The notes under the pieces: model-generated
What the model saw: only the letters and a program-made list of their open reading frames with translations
The model's database searches: none
What the model was told of the DNA's origin: nothing
Position numbers and translations under genes: made by a program
Source of the DNA: Haloprofundus salinisoli
GTDB lineage: Archaea; Halobacteriota; Halobacteria; Halobacteriales; Haloferacaceae
Direction of reading: 5' to 3'
Assembly: GCF_020097815.1 (NCBI RefSeq)
Contig: NZ_CP083663.1
Location: 2,604,001-2,668,000, forward strand
Length of the DNA: 64,000 nt
In this document: piece by piece, positions 26,997 through 35,744 of the stretch
How positions within the stretch are numbered: the first letter of the stretch is position 1
Layout: every line of letters starts with the position of its first letter

Positions 26997-28339
26997 GTTC
27001 GGGACTGACCGGTGCCCGTCGTCGGGGCGAGAGCCGTCACGTCGACGCAGTGAGCCGGACCGAGACGATCTGCGTCGTCGGCCTCGGATACGTCGGTCTC
27101 CCGCTGGCGGTCCACTTCGACCGCGTCGACCAGCAGGTCATCGGCTACGACATCGACGACGAGAAGGTCGGCACACTCGTCGGCGGCACCGATACGACTG
27201 GTGACCTCGGCGACTCGGTAGTCGCCGACAGCGACGTCGAGTTCACCACCGACTCCGCGGCTATCGCCGACGCCGACTACGTCATCGTCACGGTGCCGAC
27301 GCCCGTCGACGAGATGGAGAACCCGGACCTTCGCTTCGTCGAGAGCGCCGCCGAGACCGTCGGCGCGCAGATGACACCCGAGACGACCGTCGTCCTCGAA
27401 TCGACGGTGTTCCCCGGTGCGACGCGGTCGGTCCTCACCCCGGCGCTCGAAGCGGCGTCGGGGCTCACCGCGGGCGAGGAGTTCTTCGTCGCATACTCGC
27501 CCGAGCGAGCCACGCCGGGCGACGAGAAACACGGTCTCCGCGACGTGGTGAAAGTCGTCGGTGCCGACGACCCCGCCGTGCTCGAAGACGTGGCGGAGCT
27601 CTACGAGTGCGTCGTCGACGCGGGCGTCCACCGCACGTCGTCGCTCGAAGCCGCCGAGGCGTCGAAAGTCGTCGAGAACGTCCAGCGTGACCTGAACATC
27701 GCGCTGATGAACGAACTCGCCGTCGCCTTCGACCGCATCGGCATCAACACCCAGGAAGTGTTGGACGCCGCCGGGACGAAGTGGAACTTCCACGACTACT
27801 CGCCCGGCCTCGTCGGCGGGCACTGTATCCCCGTCGACCCGTTCTACTTCGCGTACCGCTCGAAGATGGAGGGGTACGTGCCGGAACTGACGCTGAAGGC
27901 GCGCGACGTCAACCGCCGCATGCCCGAGCACGTCTCCGAACTCGCGCTGAAGACGCTGAACGACTGCGGTAACGTCCTCGGCGAGAGCCGCGTCGTCGTC
28001 CTCGGCCTGACGTACAAGCCGAACGTCGCCGACATCCGCACCTCGAAAGTCGACGGCGTCATCGAGACGATGCAGGAGTACGGCGTCGACGTGCTCGGCT
28101 TCGACCCCTACGCCGAACCCGAGCAGACCAGTCGAGCGTTCGGCATCGACGTGCTGGACCAGCCCTCCTTCGAGAACGCCGACGGCATCGTCCTGGCGAC
28201 GCCGCACGACGTGTTCGACAGCCTCGACCTCGACGCCGCGCGCGAGGAGATGAACGACGACCCCTTCTTGCTCGACGTCTGCGGCGCGCTCGACGCCGAG
28301 GAGGTCGTCGGACACGGCTTCACCTATCGGAGGGTCTGA
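26993..28339 (+). CDS. nucleotide-sugar dehydrogenase (UDP-ManNAc/UDP-Glc dehydrogenase family)
   Basis: A 448-residue NAD-dependent four-electron dehydrogenase making a UDP-uronic acid. It has the Rossmann motif VVGLGYVGLPLA, a middle-domain ESTVFPGAT, and the active site GLVGGHCIPVDPFYF with its Cys thiol. The sequence resembles WecC-type UDP-N-acetylmannosamine dehydrogenases more than UDP-glucose ones, so a ManNAcA-type sugar is likely but not certain. It has about 25 residues before the core. It is the first full gene of a rightward glycan operon, and its stop overlaps the next ATG by one base. Confidence 0.9.
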   Translation: MSSGLTGARRRGESRHVDAVSRTETICVVGLGYVGLPLAVHFDRVDQQVIGYDIDDEKVGTLVGGTDTTGDLGDSVVADSDVEFTTDSAAIADADYVIVTVPTPVDEMENPDLRFVESAAETVGAQMTPETTVVLESTVFPGATRSVLTPALEAASGLTAGEEFFVAYSPERATPGDEKHGLRDVVKVVGADDPAVLEDVAELYECVVDAGVHRTSSLEAAEASKVVENVQRDLNIALMNELAVAFDRIGINTQEVLDAAGTKWNFHDYSPGLVGGHCIPVDPFYFAYRSKMEGYVPELTLKARDVNRRMPEHVSELALKTLNDCGNVLGESRVVVLGLTYKPNVADIRTSKVDGVIETMQEYGVDVLGFDPYAEPEQTSRAFGIDVLDQPSFENADGIVLATPHDVFDSLDLDAAREEMNDDPFLLDVCGALDAEEVVGHGFTYRRV

Positions 28340-29430
28340 TGTACCGGAATTCGAGAGTCGGTGTCGTCGTCCCCGCATACAACGAAGAGGGCCTCGTCGG
28401 CGAGGTCATCGACACGATGCCGGCGTTCGTCGACCGGGTGTACGTCGTCGACGACCAGTCGACCGACGACACGTGGGACGAGATTCAGCGCCACGCCAAG
28501 CGTGCGAACGTCGCGCACGTCAGTGGCCGTCTGGTCGAAACCGACGGCGGGACGGCGCAACTTCACCGACCCGTCGAGTCGACGACAGCTGACGATACCG
28601 ACGACACCGCCGCGGGCGAACGTGAACGCAGCACCGAGGCCGCCGAGTCGGCTCCGGCCTTCGACGAGCGCGTCGTACCCATCCGCCTCGAAGCGAACCG
28701 CGGCGTCGGCGGCGCGATCAAAACCGGCTATGCGCGCGCGCTCGCCGACGGTATCGACGTGGTCGCCGTGATGAACGGCGACGGTCAGATGGATCCGGAG
28801 AAACTCGACCGTCTCATCGGCCCGGTCGTCTCCGGCGAAGCCGACTACGCGAAGGGCAACCGCCTCCGCTACCGCGAGTACCGCGAGGGGATGAGCGCGT
28901 GGCGCTCGTTCGGCAACTGGGTGCTCACGCTGCTGACGAAGGCCGCGAGCGGCTACTGGAAAACGATGGACCCCCAGAACGGCTACACCGCTATCTCGCG
29001 GGAGGCGCTGGAGACCATCGACTACGAGTCGCTGTACGAGCGCTACGGCTTCTGTAACGACGTGCTCGTCAAACTCAACGCCCACGGCCTCCGCGTCGCC
29101 GACGTCGCCATTCCGGCGGTTTACGGCGACGAGGAGAGCACCATCGAGTACAAGACGTTCGTCCCTCGCCTGTCGGCGCTTCTGGCGCGGGACTTCCTGT
29201 GGCGACTGCGCGTGAAGTACCTCACCGTCGACTTCCACCCGCTCGCGGGACTGTACCTGTTCGGCGCGGCGATCGCCGGTGCGGGCGTCCTCGACGCGCT
29301 GAAGGGTGTCGTCGACGCCGAGAACGAGAGCTCCGGCGGCGTCCTCGCCTCCATTGGCGTCGTCTCGATGCTCCTGGCGATGGTGTTCGACATGCAGGAG
29401 AACGAGGAGTTGGAGGTGCGCCGAGAGTGA
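28339..29430 (+). CDS. family 2 glycosyltransferase with C-terminal membrane helices
   Basis: A 363-residue GT2 of dolichol-phosphate-sugar synthase kind. GVVVPAYNEEGLVGEVI and the nucleotide site VDDQSTDDTW open the domain; NRGVGGAIKTGY and VMNGDGQMDPE carry the metal-binding acidic residues. Two hydrophobic helices at the end (about 300-350) anchor it. An acidic 45-residue stretch (about residues 70-115) is inserted between the second and third motifs, unusual for the family. Its TGA overlaps a GTG of the next gene. Confidence 0.88.
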   Translation: MYRNSRVGVVVPAYNEEGLVGEVIDTMPAFVDRVYVVDDQSTDDTWDEIQRHAKRANVAHVSGRLVETDGGTAQLHRPVESTTADDTDDTAAGERERSTEAAESAPAFDERVVPIRLEANRGVGGAIKTGYARALADGIDVVAVMNGDGQMDPEKLDRLIGPVVSGEADYAKGNRLRYREYREGMSAWRSFGNWVLTLLTKAASGYWKTMDPQNGYTAISREALETIDYESLYERYGFCNDVLVKLNAHGLRVADVAIPAVYGDEESTIEYKTFVPRLSALLARDFLWRLRVKYLTVDFHPLAGLYLFGAAIAGAGVLDALKGVVDAENESSGGVLASIGVVSMLLAMVFDMQENEELEVRRE

Positions 29431-30491
29431 GAGTCGCCGTCACCGTCCAACATCCGGGCCACGTCCACTTTTTCAAACACGCCATCGAGGAGCTGGAAGC
29501 GCGGGGTCACGAGGTCCACGTCTTCGCGCGCGAGAAGGAGATGGCCGTCCGCCTGCTCGAACTGTACGGCATCGAACACGAGGTGCTGGCGGGCGAGTCG
29601 CACGGACTGGCCTCGTTAGCGGCGGTGCAGGCGACGTACGAACTCCGGTTGCTCCGCCGCGCCCGGGAGTTGAACCCCGACGTCATCACCGCCATCGGCG
29701 GCGTCGCCGCCGCCCACGTCGCGCCGCTCGTCGGCGCGCGGAGCGTCGTCTTCTACGATACCGAACACGCGACCATCATCAAGAACCTCGCGTACCCGTT
29801 CGCCCACACCGTCTGTACGCCCTCGTGCTACGTCGACGATATCGGGTCCAAGCAGGTGCGGTACTCGGGCTACCACGAACTCGCATACCTCCACCCCGAC
29901 CGCTTCGCGCCGGACCCGACGGTGCTCAACGACCTGGGCCTCGACGAGGGCGACTCGTTCGTCGTCACCCGGTTCAACGACTGGGGGTCGTCGCACGACG
30001 TGGGTCAGAGCGGCTTCGACGACATCGACGAGGTCGTCGAGCGCCTCGCCGAGACGGGCGCGAAAGTGTTCGTCACCGCCGAGATGGACCTGCCCGAAGA
30101 CGTCGAGGGCCACCGCCTCGACCTCTCGCCCGAGCGGATGCACGACCTGCTGTACTACGCCGACTGCTACGTCGGCGAGGGGGCGACGACGGCCGCCGAG
30201 TGCGCGATGCTCGGCACCCCGGCCGTCTACGTCAACAGCCTCGCTCTGGGATACGTCAGCGAACTCGACGACGAATACGACCTCGTCTACAGTTGCAACG
30301 GGCCGAACAGACACCGAGAGGCGCTGGGCTACGCCGTCGACATCCTCGAAGGCCGCGACGGCGACGCCGACGCGTGGCGCGCCCGCCGCGACCGACTGCT
30401 CGCAGACCACGTCGACGTGACCGACGTCATCGTCGACCAGGTGGAGTCCGCGGGCGGCGGCAGCGACAGACGACAGACACTCACAGCATGA
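29427..30491 (+). CDS. DUF354-family glycosyltransferase/epimerase-like protein
   Basis: A 354-residue GT-B-like protein starting at GTG 29427 inside the preceding stop (GTGA). The N-terminus VAVTVQHPGHVHFFKHAIEE and later VGEGATTAAECAMLGTPAVY match the DUF354 group (COG1817), which is related to UDP-GlcNAc 2-epimerases and MurG-like transferases. It has no signal or membrane segment. The position between two glycosyltransferases in a tightly packed operon supports a role in glycan assembly; transferase and epimerase activity cannot be told apart. Confidence 0.85.
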   Translation: MRVAVTVQHPGHVHFFKHAIEELEARGHEVHVFAREKEMAVRLLELYGIEHEVLAGESHGLASLAAVQATYELRLLRRARELNPDVITAIGGVAAAHVAPLVGARSVVFYDTEHATIIKNLAYPFAHTVCTPSCYVDDIGSKQVRYSGYHELAYLHPDRFAPDPTVLNDLGLDEGDSFVVTRFNDWGSSHDVGQSGFDDIDEVVERLAETGAKVFVTAEMDLPEDVEGHRLDLSPERMHDLLYYADCYVGEGATTAAECAMLGTPAVYVNSLALGYVSELDDEYDLVYSCNGPNRHREALGYAVDILEGRDGDADAWRARRDRLLADHVDVTDVIVDQVESAGGGSDRRQTLTA

Positions 30492-31423
30492 GAGTCCTCC
30501 AACTCATCACCTCGACGCGCTCGTTCTTCGAACAGCAGGTCGAGGCGCTGGAATCGCAGGGCGTCGACTGTACCGTCGTCTCGGTTCCCGCCGAGTACAG
30601 CCCCGACTCCCCCCGCACCGTCCGCGACTACCTCCGGTACTACCCCGAGGTGCTCGCCGAAGGACTCGACGCCTACGACCTCGTCCACGCGAACTACGGC
30701 CTGACGGTCCCGTTCGCGCTGGCACAGCCGACCCGTCCGCTCGTGCTCACCCTCTGGGGGACGGACATCATGGGCGAGTACGGTTGGCTCCGTCACATGA
30801 GTCGTGTCGGCGCGCGCGCGGCCGACGAGACGGTTCTTCCGAGTCGCGCGATGGCGAGTCACCTCGGCCAGAACTACACCCACCTCCCGTTCGGCGTCGA
30901 CACCGACCGGTTCCGCCCCGTCGGCCGCGACGAGGCCCGAGAGCGACTCGGCTGGGAGACAGACGAGACGGTCGCCCTATTTCCGTACGAAAAATCACGC
31001 AATGAGAAAAACTACCCGCGCGCACGGGCCGTCGTCGAAGCGGCCGACGCCGACGTCACCCTCCGAACCGTCTCGAACGTTCCCTACGAGGAGATGCCGT
31101 ACTACATGAACGCCAGCGATGCACTGCTCGTCACCTCGCGCCGCGAGAGCGGCCCGATGGTGGTCAAGGAGGCCGCCGCCTGCGGCCTACCGGTCGTCTC
31201 TACCGACGTGGGCTTCGTCCGCGACGAGTTCGCCGACGCGCCGGGCGTCGCCGTCGGAACCACGGACGACGAACTCGCGTTCGAACTCGACCGGATGGTA
31301 GCGGAAGTGGACACGCTCGCGGACAGAGAGCGCCGGCGGTCGGTGTCCCCGGACGTGAGCGTCGACCGGATGGGCGAGCGTCTCGCTTCGCTGTACGAGT
31401 GCGTCGCACGGAGGGCCGCCTGA
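30488..31423 (+). CDS. family 4 glycosyltransferase
   Basis: A 311-residue GT4 (GT-B fold) starting in an ATGA overlap with the DUF354 gene. The donor-binding half shows FPYEKSRNEKNYPRA and SRRESGPMVVKEAAACGLP, the EX7E-type element of this family, followed by VVSTDVGFV. The acceptor half begins VLQLITSTRSFFEQQVEAL. It is shorter than usual at the N-terminus but complete. The sugar transferred is unknown. The next gene begins one base after its stop. Confidence 0.87.
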   Translation: MRVLQLITSTRSFFEQQVEALESQGVDCTVVSVPAEYSPDSPRTVRDYLRYYPEVLAEGLDAYDLVHANYGLTVPFALAQPTRPLVLTLWGTDIMGEYGWLRHMSRVGARAADETVLPSRAMASHLGQNYTHLPFGVDTDRFRPVGRDEARERLGWETDETVALFPYEKSRNEKNYPRARAVVEAADADVTLRTVSNVPYEEMPYYMNASDALLVTSRRESGPMVVKEAAACGLPVVSTDVGFVRDEFADAPGVAVGTTDDELAFELDRMVAEVDTLADRERRRSVSPDVSVDRMGERLASLYECVARRAA

Positions 31424-31424
31424 G

Positions 31425-33422
31425 ATGAGCATGGGTTCGGTCGCCGACTGGCTTCGCACCCGTCGATTCGACGTAGACGCGGCGGTGCTCGCCCTGCTCG
31501 CGGCGCTCGTGATGTTGCCGCTGCGGTTGCTGTTCTCGCAGGTGTACGTCGAGACCATCCCCCTGGTTCTCGGCGGGGCCGCCGTGTTGTATCTGCTCTC
31601 GGTGTACAGCAGTCGCGGCGGTACCGCAGAGGGGTCGTTCGTCTTACCGACGGGCGTCTCCCGGCTCCTGCCTAGTGTCGTCGTGCTCGGCACCGCCGGG
31701 ATGCTGCTCGCAGCGGTTCTCGCGGGCGAGCGAGGCGTCGCCTTCTACGGTATCGCGGGCGTGACCGGGACACTGCTTCTGATGCAGATTCTGTTCGCCA
31801 AGGAGGAGGCGTTCAACCCCTCGATACTGTTGCTGCAGGTCGTCCTCGTCGCCGGAACCGTCCGCTTTTCGGCGCTCGCGACGGTACCCGGGTTCGTCGG
31901 CATCGACATCTGGACGCACCTGCCGGAGTTGACGACCGGTATCCTCGAAGCGGGGTCGCTAGACGCCATCTCCGACGACAAGCACTACGTCTCGCCCCTG
32001 TACCACCTGCTCGTCGCGTCGGCGTCGCTCATCTACGACGTCCCGCTGCGGACCGCGCTGTACCTCTCGCTGGGCCTCATCATCCCGCTGTCGCCGCTTC
32101 TCGTCTACATGGCGACGCGCGAACTCGTCGCCGAGCGGTGGGCGGTACTCGCGGCGGCGCTGTTCTCGTTCGGCGACTACGTCGTCGAGTGGGGCATCCA
32201 CATCATCCCGACGAGCATGGGGCTCGTCATCTTCCTGACGGTGCTGTACGCGCTGATTCGGCTGATGCAGACAGACTACGCGGCGCGCGACTTCGCGCTG
32301 CTCGCCGGTCTCTCGGTGGCGCTCATTCTCACCCACCAGGTGTCGTCGTTCATCATGCTCGTCGTCTTCGGCGGCGCAGTCATCGCGTACTTCCTCTTGA
32401 ACTTGGGTATCTACCGCGTCTCGCGGCTCCGCCCGGACGTGTTCCGCGCGCGCAACCCGGTGAACATCCTCGGTCTCGTCGTCTTCGACGTGGGACTCAT
32501 CACCTTCCTCTGGTCGTTCACGCCGTACAAGGGCGGGACGTTCTTAGAGACGATTCTGAGCTTCCTCGCGGAGACGGTGTCGTCGAGCGCCGGCTTCGGG
32601 AACCTCGCGGGCGGCGCGAGCGCGGGTGCGGCCACCGAGAGCGCCGAGTCCGGAGCGCAGCTGCCGCTCGAACAGGCGGCGATGTACATCGACGTGCTCG
32701 GCTTCCTGCTCCTGCTCTTGGGCACGTTCGTCGGCTGTCTGTACGTGGTCCACCGCGACCACGCCAAGCAGTCGGTGTTCACGCTGCTCATCGGGACGGC
32801 AATCATGCTCGTGTTCACGCTGGGGCTGCCGATGTTCGGTATCCGGAACTTCATCCCCCAGCGCTGGTTCGCGTTCATGTACGCGCCGATGGCGATTCTG
32901 ACCGCCGTCGGCGTGCGCTATCTCGTCGCGAATCTGAACCCTAAACTGCTGGTCGCGGGACTGCTCGTCACCGCGTTGATCTTCCCCGGCGCGATGATCG
33001 TCTCGCGCAACGGTACCATCGACAACCCGGTGCTGCCGCAGGGCGAGACGCTGAGCTACAACGAGGAGTCCGTCGCCGCCGTCCACACGATCGGCGAGAT
33101 GACCGGCGGGCCCGGTCCGATGGAGATTCGCCCCGAACAGCAACTGCGAACCGACCACCCGTACCAGACGGTGTTCAAGCGAACGGGGGCGTACACCGCC
33201 GACACGGCGAACGTCACCGACGGGGACCCCGTCGACCACGACGTGACCGTCTACCGCGAGTTCCAGTCCTCGGGGACGACGTACTTCGTCAACGAGCAGG
33301 GCATCGGGCAACCGCGCGACATTCCACAGGAGCGCATCTGCCGGCCCGACCAGAGCACCCTGTACGACAACGGCGACGTGACGATGTGCGTCACGCCGTC
33401 AGACGCCGAGTCGCAGTCGTAG
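31425..33422 (+). CDS. polytopic membrane protein, possible GT-C glycosyltransferase
   Basis: A 665-residue protein with about twelve to thirteen hydrophobic segments in its first 535 residues and a soluble outer domain at the C-terminus. A loop WTHLPELTTGILEAGSLDAI with acidic residues after the early helices resembles GT-C enzymes, which use polyprenyl-phosphate sugars outside the cell; a polymerase role is the alternative. It is the last gene of the five-gene operon and is followed by a T tract. I cannot place it in a named family. Confidence 0.78.
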   Translation: MSMGSVADWLRTRRFDVDAAVLALLAALVMLPLRLLFSQVYVETIPLVLGGAAVLYLLSVYSSRGGTAEGSFVLPTGVSRLLPSVVVLGTAGMLLAAVLAGERGVAFYGIAGVTGTLLLMQILFAKEEAFNPSILLLQVVLVAGTVRFSALATVPGFVGIDIWTHLPELTTGILEAGSLDAISDDKHYVSPLYHLLVASASLIYDVPLRTALYLSLGLIIPLSPLLVYMATRELVAERWAVLAAALFSFGDYVVEWGIHIIPTSMGLVIFLTVLYALIRLMQTDYAARDFALLAGLSVALILTHQVSSFIMLVVFGGAVIAYFLLNLGIYRVSRLRPDVFRARNPVNILGLVVFDVGLITFLWSFTPYKGGTFLETILSFLAETVSSSAGFGNLAGGASAGAATESAESGAQLPLEQAAMYIDVLGFLLLLLGTFVGCLYVVHRDHAKQSVFTLLIGTAIMLVFTLGLPMFGIRNFIPQRWFAFMYAPMAILTAVGVRYLVANLNPKLLVAGLLVTALIFPGAMIVSRNGTIDNPVLPQGETLSYNEESVAAVHTIGEMTGGPGPMEIRPEQQLRTDHPYQTVFKRTGAYTADTANVTDGDPVDHDVTVYREFQSSGTTYFVNEQGIGQPRDIPQERICRPDQSTLYDNGDVTMCVTPSDAESQS

Positions 33423-33432
33423 CTATTTTTTC
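33423..33432 (+). terminator. T-tract terminator of the glycan operon
   Basis: A run of six T (CTATTTTTTCGG) begins four bases past the stop codon at 33422. Confidence 0.5.
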
Positions 33433-33579
33433 GGCGTCGTGTCGCTACCGTCATCTCTCCCTTCGGACGTTCACAAGAGCCGTACGCTCAGAAGACGTCT
33501 CCGCAAGTTACTCGCCTAAAGCCTCTCGTAGCCGCCTCGTATCTGACCATATCGTACCCACCGATCCGCACAGGCCGGT

Positions 33580-34002
33580 CGCCCACCGAACGTACGAGAC
33601 GCTCGCGCCCGGGTGCGGCTGAGAGGGGATACGAAGCCCGCCAACGCCTATCTCGAACGGCTAGCGACTCTCTCGTTGCTCCCGAGCGTCGACCAGACTC
33701 GAATCCTCAAAGTTGGCTGTAGTGCGGGCGAACTCACCGAAGAACTCGAAGAGCGAGGAGCGACCGTCGTCGGCCTCGACGGGAGTCGAAAGATGCCGAC
33801 GTACGCACGCAACCGAGTCCCGGATGCTGACTTGGTTCAGACGGACCTCGGTGACGGAGTTCCGTTTGACGCCGAGACGTTCGACGGTGTAATCAGCTCG
33901 CTCGCAGTTCACTACGTCCGAGACTGGGACCAGTTGTTGTGCGAACTTCGACGAGTGCTCGACGTCGGCGGCTGGGTGGATTTCTCGGTTCAGCACCCGT
34001 AA
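33580..34002 (+). pseudogene. broken SAM-dependent methyltransferase
   Basis: Residues from GTG 33613 show class I methyltransferase features: RILKVGCSAGELTEEL (motif I, normally LDVGCGxG), VVGLDGSRKM, and VLDVGGWVDFSVQHP. It stops at 129 residues, where relatives of about 240 continue past SVxHPF. Just upstream, another frame reads YETLAPG, like the family's N-terminal YDxIAxxY, so a frameshift near 33600 has also occurred. Loss of both ends plus weak motif I indicate a decayed gene. Confidence 0.55.
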
Positions 34003-34057
34003 CCGTCTCGGAGCCGTCGCCAGAAACCGAAACCAGAACAAATCCTGTCAGTGGCCG

Positions 34058-34624
34058 TCACCGACGCAGCGGCCGAACCACCATCGCCACGCCGGGGAAG
34101 CCGTCGTACGCCCAGAGGCCGAAGACGAACGTCGCCAGCGCCAGCTCGAAGGCGAGTAGCAGACCCACATCGAGTCGCAGCAGGTCGCCTAGCCACCGGA
34201 CGAGATAGTAGACGACGAGTTCGATAGAGCCGGCCTCGGGGGCCGCGCCGGTGTTGTTGACAAGCGGCCAGAGCAACGGGTCCAGCGAGAGCGCGTCGCC
34301 CTCGATGTAGGGGTAGACGACGTCGCCGACGAGGTGCGAGAGGTAGCCGACGGCGAACGCCGCACCCCACATCACGCTCCCGAGACGCGTGGCGACGAGC
34401 AGCGCCGCGGCGACGAGTACGGGCGCGACGAAGATCGAGTGCGCGAGGCCGTAGCCCGTCGGCATCACGCCGAACGTCCACGACAGGGGTTTGTCGACGA
34501 GGTCGGGAAACTGCGTCGCCGCCGCGAGGACGAACACCTCGGGACCCGTCGGACTTCGGCCGGTCGCGTGGCGAAACAGCGAGTAGAGTACGTAGCCGAA
34601 CGCGAGATGCTCCCACGGCCACAT
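34058..34624 (-). CDS. DUF457-family membrane-bound metal-dependent hydrolase
   Basis: A 188-residue protein with about four membrane helices. The DUF457/YdjM pattern is present: PWEHLAFGYVLYS at the start, FPDLVDKPLSW, AHSIFVAPV and LSHLVGDVVYPY, whose His and Asp residues are the presumed metal ligands. Its ATG overlaps the stop of the DUF1616 gene, so it is the third gene of a leftward operon. A distant paralogue lies at 48943. The substrate is unknown. Confidence 0.85.
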   Translation of the reverse strand: MWPWEHLAFGYVLYSLFRHATGRSPTGPEVFVLAAATQFPDLVDKPLSWTFGVMPTGYGLAHSIFVAPVLVAAALLVATRLGSVMWGAAFAVGYLSHLVGDVVYPYIEGDALSLDPLLWPLVNNTGAAPEAGSIELVVYYLVRWLGDLLRLDVGLLLAFELALATFVFGLWAYDGFPGVAMVVRPLRR

Positions 34625-35739
34625 CAGGGGGTGCTCGTAGTCCGAATCGCCGACGTACTTAGCGAGTCGGTCACGAGCGTGGAATCACTCGCGGCTGGAC
34701 CTGCGAGCGACCCGTTCTGGCCGTCACCGGAGACCGTGACGTACAGTTTGAGACTCCGGTAGGCGTTCTCCGCCGATGGGTCCGCCGGTGCGCCGTCGCG
34801 GTAGAGGAGGAGCGTGAAGCGAACGTCGCCGGTCATCGACGGCGTCACCGTCACGTCGCGGCTGACGTTCTCCCGCGAGTCGAGCGTGAGGTCGGCCGCG
34901 CCGATCTGTTCGGACTCGGTCACCGTCGTCTCGTTGTCGTTCGTCTGGACGCGCTCGCTCAACACGACGACGGTGTACGACTCGGTCTGCTGTTCGCGGT
35001 TCTCGACGCCGAAGGTGATGTTCGCGGGCTCTCCGGCCGTAAACTGGTTCTGGTACATCGACTGCGTGTTGCCGTCGACGTTCTCGGTCTCGACGTAGAA
35101 CTCGGTGAAGCCGGCGTCGTCGGTCGGTACCGTCGCCGCATAGCCGACCGTCGAGAGCAAGACGAGCAGGCTCAGCGCGAGCGCGACGGCCGGGAGCCGT
35201 CCGCCCTCGGCGCGTCCGCGCATCGGATGTTCCGGCGGCCGCGAGCTGAACAGTCCGGTGATGGCAGTCGGGTGCGGCGGCGCGTAGCGCTCGTCCGCGT
35301 CGAGCGTCGCTCGCCGCACCGCGGCGACGAGCAATAGCACGCCCGTCGTCCCCTCGACGCCGACGGCGATGGGAAGCAGTTCGATCGGCTGCGGCGAGAA
35401 GTGGACGCCCAGCGCGACCAGCGGGACGACCAGAGCACTCCCGACAACCGCGAGCGCGACGCGCTCGACACCCGTCACCGACCGCGCGGTCGGAAGCGGG
35501 TTCCGAAGGCCGGAGACGGCGTCGTCGAAGGCGGTTCGGGAAGTCGTGTTCCGGTCGGGGAAGATGGTAGAGACGAGCGCATACCCCGGCAGGAACAGTA
35601 CGAGCGGCATCGTGAGGAGGAGCCGCGGCAGTCCGGTGAGGGAGGTGTGAATCGCCGCGGCCGAGACGCCGAGGAGCGCGAGCGCGGCGACGAGGTCGGT
35701 GAACCACGGACTGCGGCGCGAGTACGGGGAGTGAGACAC
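34624..35739 (-). CDS. DUF1616-family membrane protein
   Basis: A 371-residue protein from a GTG at 35739, five bases after the upstream gene. Four hydrophobic segments occur in the first 220 residues, including LVAALALLGVSAAAI and LPRLLLTMPLVLFLPGYALV. A further one precedes an extracellular domain of about 150 residues (FTEFYVETENVDG; NITFGVEN) with several sequons. This is the DUF1616 layout, common in archaeal surface-glycan loci. The function is unknown; the outer domain resembles a CARDB-type beta sandwich. Confidence 0.82.
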   Translation of the reverse strand: MSHSPYSRRSPWFTDLVAALALLGVSAAAIHTSLTGLPRLLLTMPLVLFLPGYALVSTIFPDRNTTSRTAFDDAVSGLRNPLPTARSVTGVERVALAVVGSALVVPLVALGVHFSPQPIELLPIAVGVEGTTGVLLLVAAVRRATLDADERYAPPHPTAITGLFSSRPPEHPMRGRAEGGRLPAVALALSLLVLLSTVGYAATVPTDDAGFTEFYVETENVDGNTQSMYQNQFTAGEPANITFGVENREQQTESYTVVVLSERVQTNDNETTVTESEQIGAADLTLDSRENVSRDVTVTPSMTGDVRFTLLLYRDGAPADPSAENAYRSLKLYVTVSGDGQNGSLAGPAASDSTLVTDSLSTSAIRTTSTP

Positions 35740-35744
35740 GGCCC

